Positions 24,668-36,900 of a stretch of DNA of 64,000 nt are shown here, piece after piece. Position 1 is the first letter of the stretch. The number at the start of each line of letters is the position of its first letter. The notes under the pieces are model-generated. The model did not search any database. It had not been told where the DNA came from and worked only from the letters and a program-made list of their open reading frames with translations. A program made the translations under genes and the position numbers. This DNA comes from Epichloe hybrida (Eukaryota; Ascomycota; Sordariomycetes; Hypocreales; Clavicipitaceae): the NCBI GenBank assembly GCA_019022495.1, contig JAFEKR010000005.1:3658001-3722000 (forward strand). Direction: 5' to 3'.

Positions 24668-24812
24668 AAGCTATTATAAGCTATTATAAGCTATTATAAG
24701 CTATTATAAGCTATTATAAGCTATTATAAGCTATTATAAGCTATTATAAGCTATTATAAGCTATTATAAGCTATTATAAGCTATTATAAGCTATTATAAG
24801 CTATTATAAGCT
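24668..24812. repeat. Decamer array AGCTATTATA
   Basis: About fourteen perfect 10-bp units in a row. It resembles, but is not identical to, the AGCTTATAAT decamers of the autonomous hAT ends. It lies between the 99-bp array and the right terminal pentamers. Confidence 0.93.
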
Positions 24813-26699
24813 ACTACTAAAATACTACTACAAAATACTACATGTAGTGTAGTGTAGTGAAAAAATTTCCTTGTAGTATAGTATGTAGTGTAGTGTAGTG
24901 TAGTGTAGTGCAAAGCTCTGGGTATAGTAGCTTAATACTCTCTCCTAAAGGGAATAGGACTAGGAAGGGGTAACCTTTAGAATAGGATATATTCTATAAC
25001 CTATTACTATTATATAACTCTTACTAACACTAGATAAATAGTAGGATACTAGTAGTATAGCACTACTACTAGCTAGTAAGGTTCTCTTTACTACTAAATA
25101 CCTTTAAACCTTATAGGACTAGGTTATTACCTCTAACCTTATATATAGTATTTAATTAAAGGTTATTTAGGAAAGGGCCTAGAGGTTTCCTATTAAGGCA
25201 CTTATAAGAGAGTAAGTAGTAAATTATTTTATAAGCGCTTATAAAGCACTCTAGTTTAGGGGCTATACCTAGGTTCTAGTATAAGAGCCTCTTATAATAA
25301 CCCTAATATAATAATACTATAATTTGCTAGTAATAAGGCACTTAGGCTATAATACTATATTCTAAATCTTATAATAGTAGTTTTACTAGGATAGGATATT
25401 ATAAGATATTACTAGGTTTATTTATAACTATTATTACTATAGTAGTTATAAGAGCTATTAATAACGCTAGGGCTTACTAAAGCCTTTACCTATTCCTAAC
25501 TAGTTTTAGTTATAGATCTCTATTAACTTTATAATAAACTTACTAGCACTATCCCTAGAAAAGCTATAATATCTAATAGTTATTATAGATTAACTCTTTA
25601 AATTTATTTAGCTTAAGGCTATAACTTCTATAAGAGCTAAGGAATATATAAAGAGGTTTAAAATAGTTTAGTAATAGTTTAAGGGGTTTCCTTAATTAAT
25701 TATTATAGATTATAGTTTAAATTAGTTAGGAAAATTTTAGATAATATTATGCTCCCTAGTTAGGATTAATTAGTTACTTTCTATATTATATTACCTATAG
25801 ACTAATAGTAGTATAAAGTAAGTAAACTAAGAGGTATAGGTAATACTATATATTATAGTCTTTTTCTTATAGTTTAACTAGCTAGATTATCTAGTTACTT
25901 ACTAGCTTATAATTAATAATAAGCTATTTTCTATAATAGAAGTTAGCCTAAATAAGCTACTATATAGCTATAATCTAAAGCTAGTCTAGTTACTACTAAA
26001 TAAGTTTACTTTTATAATAACACTAAAGGGGTAAGTAATATAGTTTCTTAAGCACCTCTAGGAGAGTACTTACCTAGTATAAGCTATAATAGCCTATATA
26101 TAATAAAGGTAATAAGATACTATATTTACTTTATACTAGCTAGTAAAATAGTTCTAGGTTAAAGATAAGGTATAGCTTTTACTTAAAAATATTAAAACTA
26201 ACTACCCCTTATAGAAACTTAATTAAGTAATAGTAAAGTATATAGTTATAAAAGTCCTAATATTACTTATAGTATAGCTTAATATCCTAAGAGGTATTTA
26301 CCTAGTATTTTATATAAACCTTATTAAATATACTATAAAGAACCCTTTCCTTAGTTAAAAGCTCTAGGACTTTTATCTAAGACTAAAATAAGTCCTTATA
26401 AAGGGTAATAATAAACTTATTAAGAAATATTAGGTTAAGCAAATCCTAGTAGCTTAAAATACCCTAGGCTAGGGTAAGAGATATAATATACTTATTAAGT
26501 AAGTAAGTTATATATAGCTTATATAAGAACTATTAGAGAATATAGTATAAATATAAGCCCTTAATAAGTTTAAGGTAAAATAAGGAAATATATAATATAA
26601 TAATAGACTAAATTAATTTTAGAAAACTTATTTACTTATAAAGACTTTTATATATATCTAAGATACTAATATATTATAGTTTATTACTATTACTTAAAG

Positions 26700-28030
26700 G
26701 GAATAATTATTCTCTAAGTCTTTATTTAAATTAATAAAAGAGTTTATATAGGTATATATTACCTTTATTTAGAGTTAGTGCTTTACTAATATAGCTATAG
26801 TATATTTACTAGGTAATAGTTATAGTATAAAGAGTTATTTACTAGGGATATAACCTAGGTTTTAAATAGTATAGGTAAGGTTAGTATATAAAGTATATAT
26901 AAGTAAGGGTATAATAAGAGTATAAGTAAGGGAATAGTAAGTAAGAATAGTAATTCTAGTAAGATAAGGAATATTATTTCTAGCTAGGGGTTAGCTAGCT
27001 CTAGGGTTTTTAAGGGTATATTTAGAAGAAAAACTTACTAACTTTAACTTAAAGAGAAAATAAGTAAGTTACTAGTAATAATAAGAGAGGGAGTTATTAC
27101 CTAACTTAGTGATTTAATAATAGTATTAGTTCTTACTATAGCAATAGGAGGTAAGCACTTAAATAAGGGTAGTAAACTATTTATATATTTCTTTATATAT
27201 AGTATTTAAGCTACTAATAACCTATTAGTTTTATTAGAATAAAACGCCTATAACTTATTATATAAACTATACTATACTATAACTAGCTAAAGGGCTAGTG
27301 CTAATAAAGGGGATAATATTAAGGCTAGTTATATTTATTATAGGGGTATTTATAGCTAGAGACACCTTAAGAGCTAAGTATATAAGAGCTAGGTTAAACT
27401 ACACCTAGTTAAGGAGGGCGTTCTAGTAACTAATAAGATAGTAATATCTTTATAATAAGATAAGTATCTTTTTCTTTATAGTTATAGTCTTAGGGACTCT
27501 AGGCTTAATAATATATATACTTATAGTAATTTTAGCCTTAAGATCCTTAAGGGTATATTAGAGTTATAGGTTAGTAAATAAAAGCCTAGTATACTATATA
27601 TAAGTAATATAATACTACTAATAAGGAGAATATAACTTCTTACTTTAGGGTAAATAATAGTTTAAGATACTAGTAGTAAGAGCTTATTTAATATAAGGAC
27701 TATAGGAATACTAGACTAATTTAGGTATAGTATACTATTTATTATTAAAGTTTCCCTCTATAAGGTACTTACTAATAAAATAGGATAATAATGTAGTAAG
27801 AGTAGCTATAAGAGTAATTACTAAAGCTATAGGAGTAAGGGTATTAGTTTAGTATTAAGGCATTTTAGTAAAGGAAATAATTATTTAGGAGGTAAAGACT
27901 AATAAGATAATAGGGAAGGTATAATAGGATTATAATAATAGAGAGATAGTGTTATATAAAGAGGAAAGTAAGATAAGTATAAGCTAAAGTAAGATATTTA
28001 TAGTAAAAGTTATACTTATATTAGGTATAC
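26700..28030 (+). pseudogene. Frame downstream of Gypsy chromodomain (ORF3-like)
   Basis: A second coding-like frame lies between the pol gene and the polypurine tract. If TAG/TAA are treated as former Gln/Trp codons it stays open for several hundred codons, including TNNLLVLLEQNAYNLLYK near 27220 and SYIYYRGIYS.RHLKS near 27330-27375. Tyr residues in the latter could be former Cys, giving a possible C-x2-C-x8-H-x5-C zinc motif; that is inference. The same frame is conserved in the copy at 40140-41290. I cannot assign a function: a displaced gag-like product, an accessory protein or a non-protein role are all possible. Confidence 0.45.
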
Positions 28031-28034
28031 TATC

Positions 28035-28166
28035 AATAGGTAAGGGTAAGGTAATTATTTATAATAAATAACCTATTAGTAAGGCAAATGTGTTACGCGT
28101 AATAGGTAAGGGTAGGGCAATTATTTATAATAAATAACCTATTAGTAAGGTAAATATGTTACGCAC
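28035..28166. repeat. 66-bp tandem duplication upstream of the Gypsy PPT
   Basis: Two head-to-tail copies of a unit beginning AATAGGTAAGGGTA and containing AATAACCTATTAGTAAGG, so each unit can pair AATAGGT with ACCTATT. The duplication is also present in the second copy (about 41295-41430), so it belongs to the family. Residual ACGCG sites near 28096 are less mutated than in the second copy. Confidence 0.85.
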
Positions 28167-28199
28167 ACTGTAAAATAACACTTAGAAGTAAGGGGGGGT

Positions 28200-28592
28200 T
28201 ATTATAATAGATAATAAGGCAGTAGGGTAGGTGCCTATTAGACGCTTTATAAATAGCTATTAGTAAGGATAGTTTTTATTATAATAACTAAGGGCATATA
28301 TAATATAAGTATTACGCATATTACTAGGGGATGTTATAAAGGGGAGTTTATTAGTAATAGGTAAGTAAGGGTATATATAAGGGCTTAGGCTTTGCCTAAG
28401 TATTATTTATATAGTAATTAGAGAGAGAAGTAATAGAAGTAGTTAAGGTAAGGAAAGAAAGCTTATATAAGTAACCTAGGGGGTATAAGGGGCATTACTA
28501 GGGATAGCCTCTTACTCTTCCTCCTTTCTCCTTAAGTCTCTTAATACTATATTAACGCCCTATCGCAGTTGCCTAGGGGCCAGTCCATAACA
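28200..28592 (+). repeat. 3' LTR of Gypsy 2
   Basis: Follows the polypurine tract AAGGGGGGG (28190-28198). It starts TATTATAATA (TG changed to TA) and ends GTCCATAACA at 28592. Length 393 bp, matching 41460-41852. Contains the palindrome TTAGGCTTTGCCTAA at about 28385 and ends with a GC-richer part near 28540-28590. Confidence 0.85.
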
Positions 28593-29808
28593 ATATTACT
28601 AGTATTACTAAGATTACTAATATTACTTATATTACTAAGATTACTTATAATATTATTAGTGTTAAAGTTTAATAAAAAATAAATAACTAATAAATAACTA
28701 ATAAATAACTTAAATATAAATACTAGTAATTATAAGTAAATTACTATAGTAAAAGCTATAGTTTTTAATAACTTAGTATTTTAAGGTTTTTAAAAATATT
28801 AATATTATAAAAATGTTTTCTCTTTTATGTTTTTTTAAAATAATAATAAAAGTAAAATAATAGTAATTATAGTAATAATAGTAATTAAGGTTATAAAAGT
28901 TATTAAAGCTTTTATAATAAGTATAGTATATTATATAAAACTAAGTCTTAGTATTATTTTTAAAAATAAGTTAAACTTATTTTTTATAGCTTATTTAAGC
29001 TATATAGGGTAATTAAAATAATACTATTAGTTATTTATTAATATACTATAAATATTAATATATTATATTCTTTCTTTATATATTATAGTAGTAATATATA
29101 TAAAGTTACTATATATAACTTCTTAAAGCTTTAGAATTATAAAGCTTAAAGTAATATTTAATTAGTTTAAATAGTAAATAAATAGTTTAAGCTTTTTTTA
29201 AGTTTTTATTATATTAATAATAATATTAAAGTACTAAGTATATATTCTATTATCTTTTATATATTTATTTAGATTTCTAATTTAATTTAATTATATTAGT
29301 TTAGGGTATTTTTTAATTAAATTAATAATAATAATAGTAAATAATTAATAATAATAGCAAATAAAATAATTAGAAGGTTTTTCTTAAAGTTATATTAGTA
29401 AAATAAAGTAATAAGTATAATAGTATTATTAAAAAGGTATAATATTATAAATAACCCTAGTTATAGTAAAATCCTTAAAAAAAGGTAAATATTATAAATT
29501 CTATAACTTATTAAGTAAAATAGGTAATAAGAAAAGCTTCTATATAACTAGCTTTCTTTTAATCCTTATAATAACATTATATAATAAAAAGGCTTACTTT
29601 TCTTTTTACTAACACTATATTTGTAGTTTTTATAGTTAGTGTAGTTAGTAACTACACTAACTACACTACACTATAAGTAAAAAAAAACTATAATACACTA
29701 CACTATAAAAAAAAAACTATAATATACTAACTATATAAAAAAAAAACTACAATATAAATACAAATTTTTCCTAAAAACTACACTAACTACACTACAAACA
29801 ATACTCTG
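28593..29808. mobile_element. Right part of a non-autonomous hAT
   Basis: Homologous to 5940-7180 from the TTACTAGTATTACTAAG repeats and TTAGTGTTAAAGTTTAAT to the terminus AAACAATACTCTG at 29808. Its left part is missing, replaced by the Gypsy LTR that ends at 28592. Trailing eight bases CTAGTATC are the expected target duplication, but no left partner is in sight. Confidence 0.8.
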
Positions 29809-32800
29809 CTAGTATCACATAGACCTAGCCCTAGGACATAGCCTACCTATAGGGTGCACTAGTAATTACAGGTATTATTATAAGTGAGGCCTTATAATTG
29901 CCCCCTTACTTATAGCTAGGCTCCTAAATAGCTTACTAGCTATTACATAGATATTTATTACCTAGCTACTATATTAAAATAATAATAAATAATAAGTAAC
30001 GCTTAAGTATAAATTTACTAGTAACTCCCTATTATATTACATACTTTTCTCTTCTATAATACTAAATAAGTTTTCTATAAATTAATATTATACCTTTAGT
30101 TACCTTTACTTTACCCTTACTTATTACTATATTTTTATTATAAAGGCTAAATATATTCCCTTAAAGGAATATTCCTATATACACTATTTATATACTAGAT
30201 ATATAGACTTTAAGAAAAACCCTTTATCTAAGCCTAAACTACCTAAGATTAACTATTAATTCCCTATTAAATTATTTACTACTATTATAATAATAAAGCC
30301 TTCTAAACGCTATATTTAGTATTATAAATATAGTAATACCTATAATACTATAAGTATACTATTATTTACTAGTCTTTTAGTCCCTTATTTCTAATATCTC
30401 TATATAAGTAATAGTTACTATAAAAGGTAACTTTCTAGACCTTTTAGTCCTTTTAGACTAGGTATAAACCCTTATAAATACCCTTAGTAATACTATTAAG
30501 GAGGACCCTAAGGACTTTATATTCTCTAAGGTAACTTACTTTAGTATTACTAGGTCTTACTTAGCCTTAATATTAGGTTTTGATTATACTAATATAGCAC
30601 ACTATATTATATTTAGCCTTATAAGGGCTATAAAGGTTTACTAGGTTTATCTCTTTTTTACTTATATACTAGTGCTTTACTTATATTTTAGGGTAAGAGG
30701 TATTAATTTTATATAATTAGTATATTATATCTTAGTAATAACTTTCTATTATAATATAGCTAGTGTTTATCCTAGGGGTAATAAGTATTTTATTCCTTTT
30801 TACTACTTATTTACTAACTCTTTTATAGTAAAACTATTATAAACTTTTCTATATTTAAAAGATAAAGGTAACTTTATGTTTATAGTCTTATAACCTAGGT
30901 TTTACACTCTAGGGTATAGTAAAGTATTGCTTTTTCTAGGTAATAAAGGGCCTTATTAGAGAGAATAAGAAAGTAAGTAAATACTTTCTTTATAAGGGTA
31001 TAGTGTATTTCTATATAAGGGCTACTATAAAAGGGTTTCCCTTAACTCTCCTTACTTTATAAGTATATTTTCTTTTATTTTTTAGTAAGTAATCTAAGGG
31101 TTTTATTTTAGAGTGTAATAGTAGCTAATAAGGCTATGCCCTTTTTATAAGAATATTATATCTTTTTACTTATAACTTACTTATATTTTATTACTTTTCT
31201 TACTAGACTTACTTTTATAAAATACCTAAATTATGTATTAAGCGCTTTTTATATTCTTTACTAAGACTTATTAGTTATATTTACTTTACTAACCCTTTTA
31301 TTTTACTAGGTATTTATTACTTTCTTAGGTCTTCCTATAGTCCTTAATCTCCTTAACTTTATACTTATTATCTTTATTCTCTAAGTCTAGTATTAGTATT
31401 TCCTTATCTTTAGTGTTTTTATAGTAATTCTATAGCTCTAATAGGCTAATATAATATATATTATATAGCTAACTATATTTTTTAGGTAATATAAGTCTAT
31501 ATACTTATTTTCCTATAGTATTAAGTACTTAAAATAGTCTAATAAATCTAGGGGTTAGCTTTTATTTTATATTCTTAAGCCTAATATTCTTTACTAATAA
31601 TAATACTAGGTTACCTCTTTTTAGTATTAATAGCTAATAATACTAGTTATAGTACTTTACTTAAGTCTTAGTAACTTTTACTTAGTTTTACTTTAGCTAC
31701 TCTTTAACTTTATATAGCTTTATAATATATATATAAGATTCTAGTACTTTTCTTTCTTTAGTCTTATCCCTAAGAGCTAGGTAAAACTTAGGTAAATAGC
31801 TTATAAAGAAGTAATTAAAAGAGTAACCTATAGTTTTATTTACTATATTATTATAAGTAAATTAAGCTATTAGGAGTAGCTTAGGCTATATTTATTAGTT
31901 ATTAGCTATAAAGTATTAAAGGTAATACTTAAGCACTTAGTTTACTCTCTTTATTTACCTATTAGTTTAGGGGTAAAATACTATAGAAAGCCTTTACTTT
32001 ATATATAATAAGTAATATAAGTCTAACTAAAATTAGCTTATAAAGACTAATCCCCTATTAGATATAATGCCCTCTAGTGCCCTAAACCTTAGTTTAATTT
32101 TCTTATAGAAAAGCTTTACTAGTTTAGCTATATTAATTATTATAGTTATAAGTAAGAAAACAAAGTACTTAGTAAATTAGTCTATAATTACTAGGATTAT
32201 ATCAGTCTCTTATTTACTTACTTAGGTAACTAGTAATTTTATAATAAAATCTATTAAGATTTTTACCTATAGTTACTATAGTATTAGTAAGGATTTAAGG
32301 CTTCTATATAGGTAATACCTTCTAGTTACTACCCTCTAGTAAACCCTATAGCTTATAATATAGTTAAATACTAACTTACTAATACCTAGCTACTAGAAGT
32401 AATGCTTTAATAGCTTAAGAGTGTATTTAGTCCTAAAGTAACTTACTAGTAAATTATTATAGTATAGCTATAAAAGCTTTTATTATAAGATAAGCTCCTA
32501 GGGAATAACTACTTAGTCTTAGTATATTAGGAGACCTCTTATACTATATAACTATAAACTAGCTTTTCCTTTACCTTTTACTAGGGAATTATTAATCTTA
32601 CTATTTTACCTTTATAAATCTAGATCTTAATCCTATATTTTCTATAGTAATTATACTAATAGTTTATTTAGCCTAGATTAGTAAGAATTTAGTAGTATAA
32701 TAATTTTCTATATCTCTTATACTATACTAATATCTTAGATATATATTACTTTCTCCTAGAAATTACCCTTATTTAGCTAATCTTTTACTAGATTTATAGT

Positions 32801-32898
32801 AGCTAACTAGCTTCTTAACTAGGTTACTCTAGCCTCTAAAGCTCTCTTTATAGTAACTAGGGTATTTTCCTTCTTTAAAGGTATTTTACTTATTGAGA
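29809..32898 (-). pseudogene. Gypsy element 3 (another family), integrase and chromodomain
   Basis: A minus-strand Gypsy fragment. Around 32170-32260 the minus frame reads IDFIIKLLVT...ETDIILVIID.FTKYF, the integrase DFI..LP...D.ILVIVDR.TKY motif, with some catalytic Asp retained. At about 31215-31380 it reads KYKVKEIKDYRKT and NKYLVK.KG, a chromodomain. Sequence from 31200 to 29809 should be the 3' part; I could not fix an LTR, although GCCCCCTTAC near 29898 could be a polypurine tract. The 5' portion is cut by a Copia LTR at 32899. It is not closely similar to Gypsy 2. Confidence 0.75.
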
Positions 32899-33707
32899 TG
32901 TAGGGAGCTAGTTGCCGGCTAGCAACAGCTGTACAGGTGCAGCTCTACGGTCGGGGACTAGTAAAACCACCACGTTAAATTATTTAACGCAACGTAACGG
33001 AAGGTTTCGGCAGTTATTAACTAATTAAATTTAATCTAGATGACTTTTACAATATCTTATATACTAATAGAATTGATTTTAGTGATATTATACAGGCAAT
33101 GCAGCTATTAGATTAAGAGGTCTAGCTATCTAGCTAGGTTAAAAAGATCTTCTTCCTCTTATATACTCACTAACTATATTAGTGGATCTAGACCGCTAAA
33201 GAGGTCTTATAGGCCACTTTTTGTTTTCCGCAAAATTTATTTATATGTAAAATCTAAAAAATCAACTCACTACTATACAAACTAGCAACCTATATACACT
33301 AAATTTTAGTCTAAAAAATATTCCTATATAAAATAAAAGCCCTATCTTCTAGCTTTAATTTGCTATATGTAAGACTTTTGTATAACCTCTAGTTAAAGAG
33401 AAAATCGCTGTTAAAGATAGCTATAGGGTAACCTGCTTACGTTACCCTAGCTTACCTAATTACTAGTGGCGCTGTAGTTATAGCTACGCTTGTAGCCATA
33501 ACGTAATTGAATAATTCATAATTAATAATTGATTTGGATTAGTTATCCACACGGTTAGTCATAGCTATTAATAGCTATGACGTAGCTATTAATAGCCACT
33601 TTTGCGACCATTAATAGCTATAGTGTAGCTATTAGGCTTGCAATGTAAGCTAGTAATAGAAAGGTCCTTTAACTAGAAGGGGCTAAAAATAGGTTTTATT
33701 TTTAACA
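32899..33707 (-). repeat. Copia A 3' LTR
   Basis: On the minus strand it runs from TGTTAAAAATAAAACC (33707) to CTCCCTACA (32899). GC-richer than the window average at the 32905-33010 end, with intact CG sites such as CGGTCGGGGAC. A cluster of short palindromic TTAATAGCT units spans 33555-33640. Confidence 0.93.
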
Positions 33708-33959
33708 CCCCCTTTACAAAAGAATTATGTATAAGCTAATTAAAAGCGTACAAAGTGATATAGGGTAAACAAGAACTTTTAGGTAAAAACAGATAAAAGG
33801 GAAAAACAGGAAAAGATAAAAGACCCCCCTTTTGAATTCCTAGCTATTGTTAAATATAGCTCCCTTTTTAGCGTTGTTTTTAGTTCCCTATTAAAGGGAT
33901 TTAGTTGTTGGTTTTTAGTGATTATTAAGCCCTAAGAGCCTAATAAAAGCCTAATAAAG

Positions 33960-36900
33960 AGGCCTAGATAACGGTTTTATTAGACTATTTGAAGGCATTA
34001 ACTTCGTATCTAGATATTCAATCTTAGCTAAACCCTCTAAAACCTATTGCCTAATATAGTTAAACTTAAGTAAGGTATGCTTTATACGGCTATGTAAGGT
34101 AGGGTTATAGGTAGTAGTTATAGCGCCTTAATTATTATAATATATCTAGATAGGGGGAGAAATAGGGGTTTTTAGCTCCTTAAATAAGCCCTAAAGCCAC
34201 TGTAGCTCCTAGAAGGTCTTACAGATAGCATTAGCTTTAGCTTCTAATGTTAATAGAGCTATTATACTAGCTTTCTTTAATTTCTAGCTAATAGGTCCGC
34301 TAGCTAGCTTAAATAGATAAGCATAGGTTAATTTAGAGGTCTTTTTATCCCCTATAAAATCACTATTATAATAACCTATTAGGCTTTTACTAGCTATACC
34401 TTTAGGGTCTCCCCTATAGATTATAGCAAGGAATTTAGTCCCTAATAAGTACCTAAGCAAGTTTTTAGCTACTTTTAGGTGCTCTATATAGGGCCTAGCT
34501 AGTGCTGTAGATAGCCACTGAAGTGTAAAGGCCACGTCTAGCCTTATAAGTAACATTAGGTACATTATAGTCCCTATAATACACTAATAGAGCTTAATTT
34601 CGCTAGCTATTAAAAGCTTAGTGGTCTGCGTAGCTAAAACGCCTAGCTAAAGAGGTATGCTAATAGGCTTACTATCTAGCATATTAAATCGATTTAAAGC
34701 CTCTAAGATATACTAAGATTAATGAATTTTTAGGACCTTATTAGGTCTATCTCATACGATTTAAACCCCTAAGAAGAATTTAGCTAGCCCCCTATTTTCT
34801 ATTAGATAGACTTTATGAAGTTCCTTTTTAAGTCTTTAGATATAATGTAAATCTAGTCTAATTAGAAGACAATCATCCATATACGTGATAATAAAGGTTT
34901 TAGTGGAGGAATTATAAAATATAGCTAGGTTAGAAATTAGAGGGCTAAATCCTAGGGACTTTAGCACTGTAATTAGTGCTTATTACCACTCCCTTAAGCT
35001 TTATTTTAGGCTATATAAAGATTTTTATAATAGAATTACTTAATCTTTAGAGGGTTTATAGCTAAAACTTTTAGCTAATTTAGCTAATTTAGGATTTGCT
35101 TTAAGGAATTTAATAAATCTATCTGGAATAACCATATAAATCTGTTATTATAGCTTACTATTAAGAAAAGCTCTTATAAAATTAACCTATTTGATTTCCT
35201 AGTTATTCTAAGCCACTAAGGCTAATAAAATCCTCTAGCTAGAGGGAATGCTTGTTACTACAAAGGTCTCTAGATAATCTAGACCTTTGATTTGCATAAA
35301 TCCCTTAGTAATAAGTCAGGCCTTGTATTTTAAAGGATTATTTTCTTTATCCTTTTTAAGCTTATAAATAAGCCTATTCTTTAGTACTTTACAGCCCTTA
35401 AGTACTTAGTCTTTCCCTATAAATTTAAAAGTACTAGCCTTTAGAAGCTATTTATATTCCTTATATATAGCTTCTATCTATTTATCCCTTTTAGGGCTAG
35501 ATATAGCTTGCTTCCAGGTCTTAGGTTTGGAGCTATTAGGGTTGTTTTCCTTTAGCTTCTCCTGTACCTTAAAGCAGATTTCTTTTATAAAATCTAGAGA
35601 AGAAGGGGAACTAATATTAACATCCATAGGGTTAATATTAGGGTTGAAGTTAGTAATTTTGTTAAAATCAAGGTCTAGAGTTAAAATCTGATTTCCTAGG
35701 GAAGTTACGGGCGTGGCCTCCTCTAAGGCCTCTAGAATTAGTTCCTTAGGGGGTTATACAGGCCCTATAGGGTGTTTTTCTTAACCTATAGGGGGACCTC
35801 CTATGTTGTCTATAGGGTAATCCTTTAAACCTTAATTTAGATTCTAATCTTCTAAATTATTTTCCCTCTCTAAAGGGTTATCCCCTATAGAAAGCCTAGG
35901 TAATCCTTTAGAGATAGGACCTATAGGCTCTATAATCTTAATAAAGCTAGTCTTTATAACTAGCCTTTTAGAGGGGATGTACACTAGATAGGTGTTAGAA
36001 CCTAGTGTAGCTAATAACCTTCTAGGGATAGTCCTAGCTGCTAACTTCTAGGCTTTAGGTTGTTTTTCTAGGGGGATTAGAATCTCACAGTAAGATCCTA
36101 TGGCTCTAATACTACTAATATCAGTCGTATAGGGCTGATTTAACTCCCTAGCTAGCAGTTATTTAGGGCTTTTATCCTTAGTGGTATTAGTAGTTATATT
36201 AACTAGGTTAATAACTGTAGGTAATACAAAACACTATAGATATAAGGGTAATTTTGCCTACTGGATAGTAGCCTTTAATTGATCTAGAATAGTACGAATA
36301 GAACGCTCTGCTAATCTATTTTGCTTATAGATATAGGGACTAGAAGTCATAAATTTAATCCCTTTAGAATTTAACTAGGTTTGATAACTAGAATTAATTT
36401 CTTAGCCTCTATTAAAGTGAAGTTGCCTAGGATATTAACCTAGTTAATTTTTAAGCTCTCTGAAGAAGCCCTTAATAGGCCTATAAATAGTTAGGCCTTC
36501 CTTATTAGGTAATAAGAACACCCACTTATATCTAGTTTTTTGATTAACTAGAAATAAGCAAATTAACTGTTTATTGTATAGTATAGGGCTGATTTTTAGC
36601 GTATCCCCCTCTATTTAATCTAGAGCTCTAGGGGGGTTAGGGATAGCTAATTTCCTAGGTCTTCTAACTGCCTTAGATTAATTATAAGCTATATATTTAA
36701 AGTCTTTATCCTTAATTTTAGAAAAATCAGGGATTCCTTTAGTTATAAGGCTTGTTTTCTTTAGCAAAGGAAGCCCTAGGTGCCCTAATTATATATGCTA
36801 TAGGCTAGCTAGTTCTAGTAACTTTTGATATTAAAGGTCTTTAGGGCCTGAATTAGGGTCTAGATTCAGGTCTAGATTAGGGCCCTCTCCGTTAGTCCCC

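Larger units (their letters stand above)
23067..24920. mobile_element. Non-autonomous hAT (1.85 kb), target duplication GGTATAGT
   Basis: Starts CAGAGCTTTACATGTAGTG and ends GTGCAAAGCTCTG. Exact 8-bp duplications GGTATAGT occur at 23059-23066 and 24921-24928. Both ends carry TGTAGTG pentamer arrays. The interior holds a satellite-like array of about 99-bp units (23850-24640) and a decamer array (24668-24812). There is no transposase. It disrupts the Gypsy 2 pol gene between RNase H and integrase and so is younger than that element. Confidence 0.92.
22691..26600 (+). pseudogene. Gypsy 2 pol: RNase H, integrase, chromodomain
   Basis: RNase H: NKELLAI at about 22850-22875 and NYKNLKYF at 22947-22970, matching DKELLAI...DHKNLKYF with Asp-to-Asn changes at two positions. 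After the inserted hAT, integrase runs from about 25470 to 26080: GLLKPLPIP, then ISINFI (usual catalytic SMDFI; Asp now Asn), IVIID, and the second acidic site at about 25715-25735. The post-integrase segment LLLKNIKTNYP lies near 26175-26205. The chromodomain at about 26413-26560 includes KQIL and RYNILIK.VSY. It once made the replication enzymes and a chromatin-targeting tail; stops and lost catalytic residues make it inert. Confidence 0.85.
22691..28592 (+). mobile_element. Gypsy element 2 (chromovirus type), 5'-truncated
   Basis: A Ty3/Gypsy element in + orientation, running from the RNase H domain through integrase, chromodomain, an extra downstream frame, a polypurine tract and the 3' LTR (28200-28592). 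The 5' LTR, gag, protease and most of the reverse transcriptase are missing; a hAT end abuts at 22690. A 1.85-kb hAT has inserted at 23067-24920 with an exact 8-bp duplication. The 3' 1.7 kb is nearly duplicated at 40130-41852. All frames carry RIP-type stops. Confidence 0.88.

Noticed and set aside
34284..34565. 93-codon open frame as an independent gene
   Set aside because: It is the segment between reverse transcriptase and RNase H of the Copia A polyprotein, in frame with both.
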